Shown in pieces: positions 9,346 to 17,267 of a DNA stretch of 64,000 nt. Position numbers and translations under genes: made by a program. The first letter of the stretch is position 1. Every line of letters begins with the position of its first letter. The DNA is from Pokkaliibacter plantistimulans (GTDB lineage Bacteria > Pseudomonadota > Gammaproteobacteria > Pseudomonadales > Balneatricaceae), in contig NZ_LAPT01000077.1 of NCBI RefSeq assembly GCF_003194385.1, forward strand, positions 1 to 64,000, read 5' to 3'. The notes beneath the pieces are model-generated. The model saw only the letters and a program-made list of their open reading frames with translations, had not been told where the DNA came from and made no database searches.

Positions 9346-10467
9346 TTAGTTAGTGGTTTCGGTGTACTTGCCGTCAGCGTGCCACTCGTACATTACATAG
9401 TCAGAAACAGTCAGGTCGCCTTTGGCGTCGTACTGCTTGTCACCCATTACGGTCGGAACGGTGTTGCCGTGGATCCACTCAGCAACCTTGGTCTTGTCGC
9501 CGTTAGCGCCTTTCAGGCCAGCAGCCAGTACCTGCAGAGCAGCGTAGGAGTACAGCGTGTAACCTTCAGGCTCGTAACCAGCTGCACGGAATTTGGCAAT
9601 AACGTCAGCACTGGCTGTGTTGTTGCGTGGGTCAGCACCGAAAGTCATGTATACGCCGTCGACGTACTTGGGGCCGCCTGCGGCAGTCACGAACTCTTCT
9701 GAAGTGATACCGTCACCCGACATGAAACCACCGGTGAAGCCCTGATCGCGCAGCTGGTGAACCAGAGCCCCGGCTTCGGCATGCAGACCACCGAAGTAAA
9801 CTACTTCAGCACCGGATGCACGGATTTTGGTTACCAGAGCGTTGAAGTCTTTTTCACCACGGGTCAGACCTTCATACATAACTTCGGTCACGCCGCGTTT
9901 GTTCAGCTGTGCTTTGGTGGCATCAGCCAGGCCCTGGCCATAGGTGTCTTTGTCGTGAATAACGGCCACTTTGGTGGCTTTCAGTTTGTCGATGATGTAG
10001 TCAGCCGCTACGGTACCTTGCTGGTCGTCACGACCACAGGTACGGAACACGCCAGGCAGACCGCGCTCGGTGTACTGAGGGTTGGTGGAAGCTGGGGTGA
10101 TTTCGCTGATGCCGCCTTCGTCATAGATTTCGGAAGCAGGGATAGAAGAAGAAGAACAGAAGTGACCGATTACACCGGCAACCTGGTCCGAGTCGACCAG
10201 ACGGTTGGCTACAGATACGGCTTGTTTGGGTTCGCAAGCATCGTCAGCTTTAACCAGCACCAGTTTCTCGCCGTTGATACCACCCGCTGCGTTGATGTCT
10301 TCCGCTGCCTGAGATGCACCTTTCCACAGCTGCTCACCGAACGCAGCATAGGCCCCAGTCATGGGGCCGGCGATACCGACTTTGATGTCGGCGTGTGCAG
10401 CGAAAGCTGCAAAAGAAGAGGCTACAGCAAGAGAAACTAAGGTTTTCTTCAGAACGGATTTAGACAT
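9346..10467 (-). CDS. livK: Branched-chain amino acid ABC transporter, periplasmic substrate-binding protein LivK
   Basis: Periplasmic ligand-binding protein (type-1 fold, Leu/Ile/Val-binding family) that delivers substrate to LivHM. A Sec signal peptide spans residues 1-26 (SKSVLKK, hydrophobic core, cleavage after AHA). The mature N-terminus ADIKVGIAGPMTG and the segments DQVAGVIGHFCSSSS and TPASTNPQ are typical of LIVBP. Length is 373 residues. The start at 10467 has GGAG 8 bases upstream. It is the first gene of the operon. The leader just upstream (10510-10556) contains short GTAGTA/TACTAC inverted and direct repeats. Confidence 0.95.
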   Translation of the reverse strand: MSKSVLKKTLVSLAVASSFAAFAAHADIKVGIAGPMTGAYAAFGEQLWKGASQAAEDINAAGGINGEKLVLVKADDACEPKQAVSVANRLVDSDQVAGVIGHFCSSSSIPASEIYDEGGISEITPASTNPQYTERGLPGVFRTCGRDDQQGTVAADYIIDKLKATKVAVIHDKDTYGQGLADATKAQLNKRGVTEVMYEGLTRGEKDFNALVTKIRASGAEVVYFGGLHAEAGALVHQLRDQGFTGGFMSGDGITSEEFVTAAGGPKYVDGVYMTFGADPRNNTASADVIAKFRAAGYEPEGYTLYSYAALQVLAAGLKGANGDKTKVAEWIHGNTVPTVMGDKQYDAKGDLTVSDYVMYEWHADGKYTETTN

Positions 10468-11115
10468 GAGAATAACTCCAACAGGTTGTTCCGTTTCTTT
10501 AATTAAGCACCTTCTACTACCGTCAGTAGTGCGTAGCAGCAGTAGTACGCTTTAAGTTTAGCAAGAACTATTCCAGTTTTTTTCAAACTGTTTTGTTCGA
10601 ATGCGTATTTAGTTGTAGCAGAAAAGCTTTATGGCTGCCGATGCGAGAGTGAGATTCTTCACCGGAGTATTTTGTTGAGTTTGTGTCGTGAAAATGTGTG
10701 TGCTCGGTGCAGTGAAATGAATTGCTGACTTTCTTTGTTAAATAAAATCAACAAATTGTGCGCGTATGTGGTGCGAGTAATTGAAATATGCACCATCAGC
10801 GGTTGTGCTTGATTATCTGGATGTATTGATTTTTTTATGGTGATTTCACGGTGTAAAAGTTAAAAAAATAGCGATTACCTCTTTTTTGAAATGTTTAAAA
10901 AAATGCAATTTTTAGCCAAAGGTGGACTTGATCCTGTAGTTCTTTCCGGTGTATTCGCGGTATTAACCAGGGGGTGGGGAGTTTTGGTAACAAGTTGTCG
11001 AAGTCGGGTGTGTAGTTTCAACTCTCTGCTGAGTTGCTCCTTTTGGTAACACGTAGAAAGTAACACCTTGGTGCTAAGGTGGTATTCCTTTCACTTTTTT
11101 AGGTTATATCGATTT

Positions 11116-11134
11116 TTAATCGTTCAACGATTAA
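11116..11134. promoter_or_regulatory. Perfect 19-bp palindrome, candidate GntR (FadR/FCD-type) operator
   Basis: The sequence is TTAATCGTT-c-AACGATTAA. Its centre (11120-11130) fits the TNGTNNNACNA consensus described for FadR-subfamily GntR regulators. It lies about 650 bp upstream of livK, and no regulator gene is nearby, so the target gene is unclear. Confidence 0.4.
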
Positions 11135-11335
11135 TGGTTTAAGAGGTGCAACCTTTATTGCGGATGGTGCAACTTCATGAATGGCGCGATTTGTTCTGAC
11201 CGATGTGTATAGCTTATGAAGCCTGGGTCAGACACGGTATTGGGATTGGCGCAGGGGTTAGTTTGTCGCCAATATGGTGCAGCGTCGGTGTTGTGTGTGC
11301 TTCTTTATGAGGCGTAATTGTATCGAGTAATACGC

Positions 11336-11375
11336 TGGCCTTTACTTTTTGCGGAGGGCTCACAAGTAAAGGCCA
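11336..11375. repeat. 12-bp inverted repeat (stem-loop) downstream of the FAD oxidoreductase
   Basis: TGGCCTTTACTT (11336-11347) pairs perfectly with 11364-11375 across a 16-nt loop. It lies 41 bases past the oxidoreductase stop on the minus strand but lacks a T-tract. It may be a processing or termination hairpin. Confidence 0.4.
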
Positions 11376-11416
11376 TTGGGTTATGTGAGTATTTGACTTG
11401 GCACCTGTTCACGATC

Positions 11417-12694
11417 TCAGATAAGGCACTGCCTGGCGTGATATACCCGTGCCCCGGTTTCATAGAACGCGTGACGTAAATCTCGCCAGCTTATGGTGTC
11501 AACGCTGGTAGGGGAGATTGGCATGGCGTCCTTGTCGCCAAGCAGGTAGCCTGCCATCGCTTTGCCCAATGTAGTGCCCGGACCAATGCCGCGACCACTG
11601 TAGCCCATACAGGTGTAGATACCATCAGCCAGCTGATGGAAGTGGGGCAGGTGATCATTGCTGTAGGCAATTTGTCCGACCCAGCGATAGTCCCACGCTA
11701 CTGGTCCCAGCCAGGGGAACAGTTTGCTCGTCATGCGATCACTCCAGTGCCGCAGTTTGTCACCTTGCAGCAGGTTGCCCATGCTGCCTAATACTAACCG
11801 ACCGGCCTGATCCATGCGGAACGAACACATGACGGTTCGGGTATCCCAGCAGCCCTGGCGCTCGGGCAGGATGCGACTCAGCTGCTGCTCCGTCAGCGGT
11901 TTGCTGGCGTACTGGAAATAATAAATGGGGACAAAGCTCTGCTTCAATTCCGGGAACAGCAGCTCTGTATAAGCATTGGTAGCAATGACAACCTTGTTCG
12001 CTTTGACCTGCCCTTGTGGGGATTTAAGTAACCAATGTTCACCCTGGCGCTGAATATCGGTAACCGGACTCTGGGTAAAAAGCTGCGCGCCAGCACCAAT
12101 AGCGGCTGTTGCCAGACCACGGGCATAGGCCAGAGGCTGGATAGTGCCCGCTCGAGGGTCGAACAGTGCTCCCTGATACAGGGGAGATCCGGTCAGGCGC
12201 TGGGTTTCGGCTCGGTCCTTCAGTTCAACTGGCGCGCCACGAGCCACCAGCTGGCGGTGGCGTCGTTCCAGTTCCTGCACTCCTTTGGCGGAATGGCCCA
12301 GATGCAAGGTGCCATTGCGGACTGCTTCACATTGAATCTGATGACGCTCAATCAGCCCGTACACCACATTGGGCGCATCGGCGAGAAAGCGATACAGCCG
12401 ATCAGCAGCAGCCTTGCCCAGTGCAGCATCCATCTGATCAGGTTCGAGCCACAGACCTGCATTGGCGAGGCCGACATTACGACCTGAGCCACCATGTCCA
12501 AGGCCCTGGGCTTCCAGTATCGCAACCTTGCTGCCCTGCTCAGCCAGATGCAATGCGGTGGAAAGGCCGGTAAAGCCCCCCCCGACAATGGCGACATCTA
12601 CATCAATGGACATGACTAGAGGGCTGGTTGCTGGCGCAGCAGGAGCGCTGGCAGACCAGAGTGAAAGCGGGCTTTCTGTAACACCTTTGAACAT
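11417..12694 (-). CDS. FAD-dependent oxidoreductase, gamma-glutamylputrescine oxidase-like (PuuB/OrdL family)
   Basis: Predicted FAD enzyme of the DAO superfamily that oxidises an amine or secondary amino acid, releasing aldehyde or keto acid. The Rossmann dinucleotide motif DVAIVGGGFTGLSTALHLAE lies near residues 33-52, followed by the PuuB/OrdL-type segments GSGRNVGLANAG and, at the C-terminus, GYSGRGIGPGTTLGKAMA. I start it at ATG 12694 (425 residues, close to E. coli PuuB, 426), which has GGAAG 6 bases upstream. The longer frame to 12880 adds 62 residues without family character. No Puu pathway genes are adjacent. It diverges from a TRAP transporter, which suggests a role in using the imported compound. 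Confidence 0.85.
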   Translation of the reverse strand: MFKGVTESPLSLWSASAPAAPATSPLVMSIDVDVAIVGGGFTGLSTALHLAEQGSKVAILEAQGLGHGGSGRNVGLANAGLWLEPDQMDAALGKAAADRLYRFLADAPNVVYGLIERHQIQCEAVRNGTLHLGHSAKGVQELERRHRQLVARGAPVELKDRAETQRLTGSPLYQGALFDPRAGTIQPLAYARGLATAAIGAGAQLFTQSPVTDIQRQGEHWLLKSPQGQVKANKVVIATNAYTELLFPELKQSFVPIYYFQYASKPLTEQQLSRILPERQGCWDTRTVMCSFRMDQAGRLVLGSMGNLLQGDKLRHWSDRMTSKLFPWLGPVAWDYRWVGQIAYSNDHLPHFHQLADGIYTCMGYSGRGIGPGTTLGKAMAGYLLGDKDAMPISPTSVDTISWRDLRHAFYETGARVYHARQCLI

Positions 12695-13170
12695 CGATTG
12701 CTTCCGTATCTCGAGATGCTGGCAGCAGGTCTGGCCAACCTGGGTCGCAGGTGATTGCGACAAATGAGGTGAGGTGGTCAAAAACCTTATGGGATATGTC
12801 CACTCTAGCGTTATCGGGATATAAGCGCTTATACAGATTTTCTGCGCTGGCTCTAGTTTATGGCTATAGCGTCCATCCACTGCCAGACCACTTTTCGTGA
12901 ACGATGGTCGACTAATGAAGTCGTTGAGCTGTCGTGTTTTGTTGTGTTTATGGCATGGTTTCTGCTCGTGTCAGATTGTTGAGCAAATAATGCATGCAAT
13001 TTGTGGTCTGACGTTACAAAGCGTCGCTGCCAGAGATGTGGGCGGCGCTGTCAGCTAAATCTGTCCAACCGGTGGCGCGTTTAGTTAAAGGCCAAGAGCC
13101 AGAAGCTGCACCAAGAGGTGTCGCCGATACTCCCGATGATTATCAACGTAGTGACAGAGAGGGAAAATTT
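12695..13170. other. Divergent promoter region between oxidoreductase and TRAP genes
   Basis: No gene is visible in these 476 bp. The stretch holds a perfect 14-bp palindrome at 12820-12833 and a CAAAT/ATTTG inverted repeat around TGCATGCA (12984-13003). Both transcription units should start here. Confidence 0.5.
12820..12833. promoter_or_regulatory. Perfect palindrome TATAAGCGCTTATA, candidate operator
   Basis: A 14-bp perfect palindrome lies 126 bp upstream of the oxidoreductase start codon and about 340 bp before dctP. Its position suits a regulator controlling both divergent units. The cognate regulator is not in the window. Confidence 0.4.
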
Positions 13171-14169
13171 GTGAAGAGCAGCACAGCAAAAAAAGCCGGA
13201 AAGGTGTTGTTGGGTGCCGTTGGCGTTCTGGCGATCAGCGTGAGCCAATATGTCTGGTCGGCAGATACCTGGGATATGCCGTTGGCGTATCCGGCAACGA
13301 ACTATCACTCTGAAACAGCTGCCGCTTTCGCCAAAGAGGTGAATGAAAAAGCGGGCAGCGAAATCAACATCGTTACCCATCCTAATGGTTCGTTGTTCAA
13401 GGGCGGTGAAATTTTTGGTGCTGTTCGTCGTGGGCTGGCACCGATTGGTGAGCGCCTGATGTCTTCTCTGGGTAACGAAGATCCTATCTTTGAAATTGAT
13501 GCGGTGCCCTTCATTGCGACCAGTTTTGATGCCAGCTGGAAGCTGTATCAGGCCTCCAAGCCTGCACTGGAAAAAGTGATGGCAGAGAAGGGGGTCAAAC
13601 TGCTTTACACCGTACCCTGGCCACCACAGGGTTTGTACACCAAAAAAGCACTGACCTCGCTGGATGACATGAAAGGCGTCAAGTTCCGTGCTTACAGCCC
13701 GATGACTGATCAGGTGGCCCAGCTGATGGGAGCGGTACCGACCAAAATCGAAGCAGCTGAAGTTTCACAGGCATTTGCCACTGGTGTTGCTGAAAGCATG
13801 ATTTCTTCCGCTTCGACCGGTTACGACACCAAATTGTGGGAGTACGTTAACTACTGGTACGACGTGCAAGCCTGGCTGCCGAAGAACATGGTCTTCGTCA
13901 ACCTGAAAGCCTGGGACAAACTCAGCCCCGAAACACAGAAAGTGATGCAGGAAGCGGCTGATCATGCGGAAAAGGCTGGCTGGGACAAAGCCAAAGAGCT
14001 GACCGGCTGGTACAAGGACCAGCTGAAAGCCAATGGCATGCAGACGCTGGCAGCACCTGAGGCTGTGACTACCGGCTTCGAAAAGATTGGTAAGGAAGTG
14101 CTGAGTGACTGGCTGAAAAAGTCCGGCAGCAATGGTCAGGAAGCGATCGACGCTTACAACAAGATGTAA
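13171..14169 (+). CDS. dctP: TRAP transporter solute-binding protein, DctP family
   Basis: Periplasmic binding protein of a tripartite ATP-independent periplasmic importer, which uses the sodium gradient to take up organic acids and related compounds. I start at GTG 13171 because GAGGG lies 7 bases upstream and the product then opens with a signal peptide (KSSTAKKAGK, hydrophobic core, cleavage near residue 30). The longer frame to 13036 has no such support. The segment GVKFRAYSPMTDQVAQLMGA carries the conserved Arg that binds the substrate carboxylate in this family. Length is 332 residues. dctQ and dctM follow after a 223-bp gap that contains a hairpin. The ligand cannot be named from sequence. 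Confidence 0.9.
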   Translation: MKSSTAKKAGKVLLGAVGVLAISVSQYVWSADTWDMPLAYPATNYHSETAAAFAKEVNEKAGSEINIVTHPNGSLFKGGEIFGAVRRGLAPIGERLMSSLGNEDPIFEIDAVPFIATSFDASWKLYQASKPALEKVMAEKGVKLLYTVPWPPQGLYTKKALTSLDDMKGVKFRAYSPMTDQVAQLMGAVPTKIEAAEVSQAFATGVAESMISSASTGYDTKLWEYVNYWYDVQAWLPKNMVFVNLKAWDKLSPETQKVMQEAADHAEKAGWDKAKELTGWYKDQLKANGMQTLAAPEAVTTGFEKIGKEVLSDWLKKSGSNGQEAIDAYNKM

Positions 14170-14177
14170 TCCTGGTA

Positions 14178-14212
14178 GCCCCATCAGTGATATCAGTCGT
14201 CGGTGATGGGGC
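14178..14212 (+). terminator. Stem-loop between dctP and dctQ
   Basis: A 9-bp stem (14178-14186 with 14204-14212) lies just after the dctP stop and has no T-tract. It probably stabilises the dctP message or partly terminates transcription, giving excess binding protein over membrane subunits. Confidence 0.45.
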
Positions 14213-14392
14213 GTGGTATTACGTTCTCAGGCCGTGTTTGGGGGAGCTGTGCTTTCCTGACATCAATACGGTGCCTGCCTCCAGAATCACTGGACATGTA
14301 TCAGCTTAACAGCAATACAGGCTCCAGAAAGGGGGGGGCGGGTATCTGCATCGCGCTTCAGTCTGCTGGAGCAAGAAGACGGGAGAGCGCCC

Positions 14393-14959
14393 ATGGGGTG
14401 GTTGTGCCGGGTCCAGTCAGTACTGGATGGGTTCTATCGTTTTTGCGGCGCATTGGCAGCCCTGTGTCTGATGGGCATGGCGGCGTGCGTCATCATCAGC
14501 ATCATCGCGCGTATCTTGGGTAGCTACATCGGTGGTATCACCGAATATTCGGCCTATCTTATGGGCGCAGCCAATTGTCTGGGCCTGGCCTATACCTTCC
14601 GCGCCGGAGGGCACATTCGCGTCAGTCTGGTAATTGAGCGTTTTGGCAGTCAGACGCAGCGCTGGATCGAGCTGGGCTGTCTGGCCTTCGGCAGTGCCGC
14701 TGCACTTTATCTCGCCTGGTATCTGGTTAATCTCTCCTATATGTCCTGGGATTTCGGTGAAGTCAGTGAGGGGGGGGATCAGATGCAGCTCTACATTCCT
14801 CAGGCCGTTACCGCTTTTGGTGCGGCGGTGCTGGCTCTCAGCGTCGTACATTCCTTTTTCGAGCATCTTTGCCGGTTGATTACCGGACGCTTTGTTGGCT
14901 CGCAGCTGACTGCCGCTGAAGCGGAGTTGCGCGCCCATGAAAAAGCCATCGGAGGTTAA
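14393..14959 (+). CDS. dctQ: TRAP transporter small permease subunit, DctQ family
   Basis: Small membrane subunit of the TRAP importer, bridging DctP docking and the DctM transporter. The 188-residue protein has four predicted helices, with the family segment GITEYSAYLMGAANCLGLAY near residues 47-66 and AGGHIRVSLV after it. GGGAG stands 7 bases before the ATG. The stop lies 3 bases before dctM, so the two are co-translated. Confidence 0.9.
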   Translation: MGWLCRVQSVLDGFYRFCGALAALCLMGMAACVIISIIARILGSYIGGITEYSAYLMGAANCLGLAYTFRAGGHIRVSLVIERFGSQTQRWIELGCLAFGSAAALYLAWYLVNLSYMSWDFGEVSEGGDQMQLYIPQAVTAFGAAVLALSVVHSFFEHLCRLITGRFVGSQLTAAEAELRAHEKAIGG

Positions 14960-14962
14960 TAC

Positions 14963-16258
14963 ATGAACGAAGTCATGTTGACGGTGGTGTTCCTTGCAGC
15001 ACTGTTCTTTTTGTTGGGTTCCAGCGTGTGGGTGGGTTTCAGCCTGCTGGGATGCGCAGTCGTAGGTATGGAGCTGTTTACCAATCGTCCGGTGGGTGAC
15101 TCCATGGCCATGACCATCTGGGGCGTCAACTCCTCATGGACGCTGACCTCGCTGCCGCTCTTTGTGTGGATGGGGGAAATCCTGTTCCGCTCCAAGCTGT
15201 CAGATACGTTATTCAAAGGGCTGACGCCGCTGATGAGCAGGCTGCCTGGTGGTCTGCTGCATGTGAATGTCGCGGGTTCGGCAATTTTCGCCGCCATTTC
15301 GGGCTCGTCTGCAGCAACGGCGGTGACTGTCGGCAAGATGTCCATCCCCGAGCTGCGTCTTCGTCATTATCCTGAGGGCATGATCGTCGGTACGTTGGCC
15401 GGTGCCGGTACCCTGGGGCTGCTGATTCCGCCTTCCATTACCATGATCATCTATGGTGTTACGGTTAACGAGTCCATTGCCAAGCTGTTTATGGCAGGTA
15501 TTCTGCCGGGCATTATGCTGGCGGCCCTGTTCATGAGCTATGTGGCAATCAGTGCCTGGCTCCGTGGAGATCAGTCCAATCGTGAAGAGCTGGCCTTTAC
15601 CCTGAAAGACAAACTGCTTGGCCTGTATCATCTGCTCCCGGTGTTTGCCCTGATCCTGATGGTCATTGGTTCTATCTATACCGGTGTAGCTACGGCGACC
15701 GAGTCGGCGGTGCTGGGGGTAGTCGGTGCTCTGATCATGGCCACATTACAGGGCGGCTTCGGCTGGGAAGGATTTCGCCAGTCCCTGATGGGGGCGGTGC
15801 GCACCAGCTGCATGATCGCCTTTATCCTGATGGGCTCCAGCTTCCTGTCGCTGGCCATGGGTTTTACCGGACTGCCTCGCAATCTGGCAGAACTGATCGC
15901 GGGCATGCATCTGTCACCACTGATGCTGATCGTGATCCTGACGGTGTTCTACATCATTCTGGGCTGCTTCCTTGATGGTATTTCTTCCATTGTGCTGACC
16001 ATGGCCGTTATCGAACCGCTGGTGCGACAGGCTGGTTTTGACATGATCTGGTTTGGTATCTACCTGATGCTGGTGGTGGAAATGGCGCAGATTACTCCGC
16101 CTGTGGGCTTTAACCTGTTTGTGCTGCAGGGCATGACGGGGCATGACATGGGCTTTATTGCGCGCGCAGCCTTCCCAATGTTCCTGCTGATGGTGCTGGC
16201 GGTGGTGTTACTGGTGTGGTTCCCGGGTATTGCTACCTTCCTGCCCAAGGCCATGTAG
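14963..16258 (+). CDS. dctM: TRAP transporter large permease subunit, DctM family
   Basis: Main translocation subunit of the TRAP importer, 431 residues, with about a dozen hydrophobic helices. Family hallmarks are visible: LPLFVWMGEILFRS near the N-terminus, GSSAATAVTVGKMSIPELR, GTLAGAGTLGLLIPPSITM, and MAQITPPVGFNLFVLQGM near the C-terminus. It follows dctQ by 3 bases and ends before a strong hairpin shared with the convergent racemase-family gene. Confidence 0.93.
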   Translation: MNEVMLTVVFLAALFFLLGSSVWVGFSLLGCAVVGMELFTNRPVGDSMAMTIWGVNSSWTLTSLPLFVWMGEILFRSKLSDTLFKGLTPLMSRLPGGLLHVNVAGSAIFAAISGSSAATAVTVGKMSIPELRLRHYPEGMIVGTLAGAGTLGLLIPPSITMIIYGVTVNESIAKLFMAGILPGIMLAALFMSYVAISAWLRGDQSNREELAFTLKDKLLGLYHLLPVFALILMVIGSIYTGVATATESAVLGVVGALIMATLQGGFGWEGFRQSLMGAVRTSCMIAFILMGSSFLSLAMGFTGLPRNLAELIAGMHLSPLMLIVILTVFYIILGCFLDGISSIVLTMAVIEPLVRQAGFDMIWFGIYLMLVVEMAQITPPVGFNLFVLQGMTGHDMGFIARAAFPMFLLMVLAVVLLVWFPGIATFLPKAM

Positions 16259-16293
16259 TACAGGGGCTGATGGCGTGTGATGTGTAAATAAAG

Positions 16294-16317
16294 CAGGGCA
16301 GCTCATACGCTGCCCTG
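16294..16317. terminator. Bidirectional terminator after dctM
   Basis: A 9-bp stem (16294-16302 with 16309-16317) with a 6-nt loop separates dctM from the convergent racemase-family gene. Confidence 0.65.
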
Positions 16318-16329
16318 TTGCTATGAGCG

Positions 16330-17100
16330 TTAGCCTTTGGCCGCCAGAAGCCAGTGGATGGCCTGAATCAGATCGAACACAGGCAGGCCGCTATGCTGGC
16401 GGATAGCCTCGATATAGGGTGATAAATTGGTGCACTCCAGTAACAGGGCGGCTGGATTATGGTGCAGCAGGCGATCCACCGCAGCGAGGACGTCCGCTTC
16501 TGCCCGCAGAGGGTCAAGCGCTGGCAAGTCCTGGCTGATGACCCGGTGCAATTCCTGCCCGCCTTCAATTCCCTCAATATCGATCCATTGATCATGATGG
16601 CCGTTGAAGTGCAGTGGCTTGAGTTTTCGGCTGTCGAAGGTCAGGACTCCTAGCCTTGCCTGACGACCGAATACATTGCGTAGCAATGGCACGAGCATCA
16701 GTGAGCTGCTGAGCAGTGGCGTATGGGTGCGTGATTCGATGGAGCCCTGCAGCTCACCGAGAAAGCCGCAGGAAGTGACGATCAGCTCCACGCCTTGCTG
16801 TTCAAGCTGTATGGCTGCCTGCAGGATTGCCTCGGCGACATCTGGTTGCACCCCCTGAGCACTGATGACCCGGTCCACGGTAGCTGTCTGGACGCGGACA
16901 TACTGGCTGGGGAAGGCAAAGGTCTGCGGATTGCCAACGTCGCCAGGTAGTCGCGGAAAGTGGGTGTTCAGCATAATGACCCCCAGACGGGGCTGGGTTG
17001 CACCTTCTGGAGTGGTGATACTTCCGAAAGGTTGGCTGGGCTCGATAGTTATCATGGCGGAGTAGTCGTCATTAGGGAAAATAGTGGGTGGCTGAGACAA
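16330..17100 (-). CDS. Aspartate/glutamate racemase superfamily protein
   Basis: Probable cytoplasmic amino-acid racemase, or a related isomerase/decarboxylase of the Asp/Glu racemase fold. Two cysteine-bearing segments, VTSCGFLGELQG and LLLECTNLSPYI, sit where the family's two catalytic cysteines lie. The segment LGVIMLNTHFPRLPGDVGNP near residue 40 resembles the hydantoin/Asp racemase group. The start is unsure: the long frame uses TTG at 17100 (256 residues) and the first ATG is at 17055 (241 residues), neither with a good ribosome binding site. It diverges from a D-amino-acid-dehydrogenase-like gene, so it may interconvert isomers of the compound that enzyme oxidises. Confidence 0.75.
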   Translation of the reverse strand: MSQPPTIFPNDDYSAMITIEPSQPFGSITTPEGATQPRLGVIMLNTHFPRLPGDVGNPQTFAFPSQYVRVQTATVDRVISAQGVQPDVAEAILQAAIQLEQQGVELIVTSCGFLGELQGSIESRTHTPLLSSSLMLVPLLRNVFGRQARLGVLTFDSRKLKPLHFNGHHDQWIDIEGIEGGQELHRVISQDLPALDPLRAEADVLAAVDRLLHHNPAALLLECTNLSPYIEAIRQHSGLPVFDLIQAIHWLLAAKG

Positions 17101-17267
17101 AATGCCAGGGAAATGGCATGCCTGGAACGTGAGGACGTTCTTCGGGGTCAGGATGACTCAAGACAACGCGTCACAGCCAGCAGGCCGACCTCATGCAGGG
17201 CGCCTTCCAGGATGAGACAGGGTGTAGGGCAATAACCGACAGTAGCGGTTCAGGATTCCAGGTGCAA

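Larger units (their letters stand above)
10468..11416. other. Long gene-free, AT-rich regulatory region upstream of livK
   Basis: This 949-bp stretch has no convincing gene; the only frame of note (10875-11066, minus) has no family resemblance. It contains the TTAATCGTT-c-AACGATTAA palindrome (11116-11134), two direct GGTGCAAC repeats 21 bp apart (11145-11152, 11166-11173), a CACCTT/AAGGTG inverted repeat (11064-11081), two copies of TTTTGGTAACA near 10981 and 11041, and a 12-bp stem at 11336-11375. It probably holds the livK promoter and more. Confidence 0.5.

Noticed and set aside
10875-11066. 63-codon minus-strand open frame
   Set aside because: No ribosome binding site, no family likeness, and it lies in an AT-rich stretch full of inverted repeats.
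11406-11418. 13-bp exact match to the left end of the 63853-63974 element
   Set aside because: Only the first 13 bases match, the rest diverges, no right end is present, and it overlaps the oxidoreductase stop codon; probably chance or a decayed half-copy.
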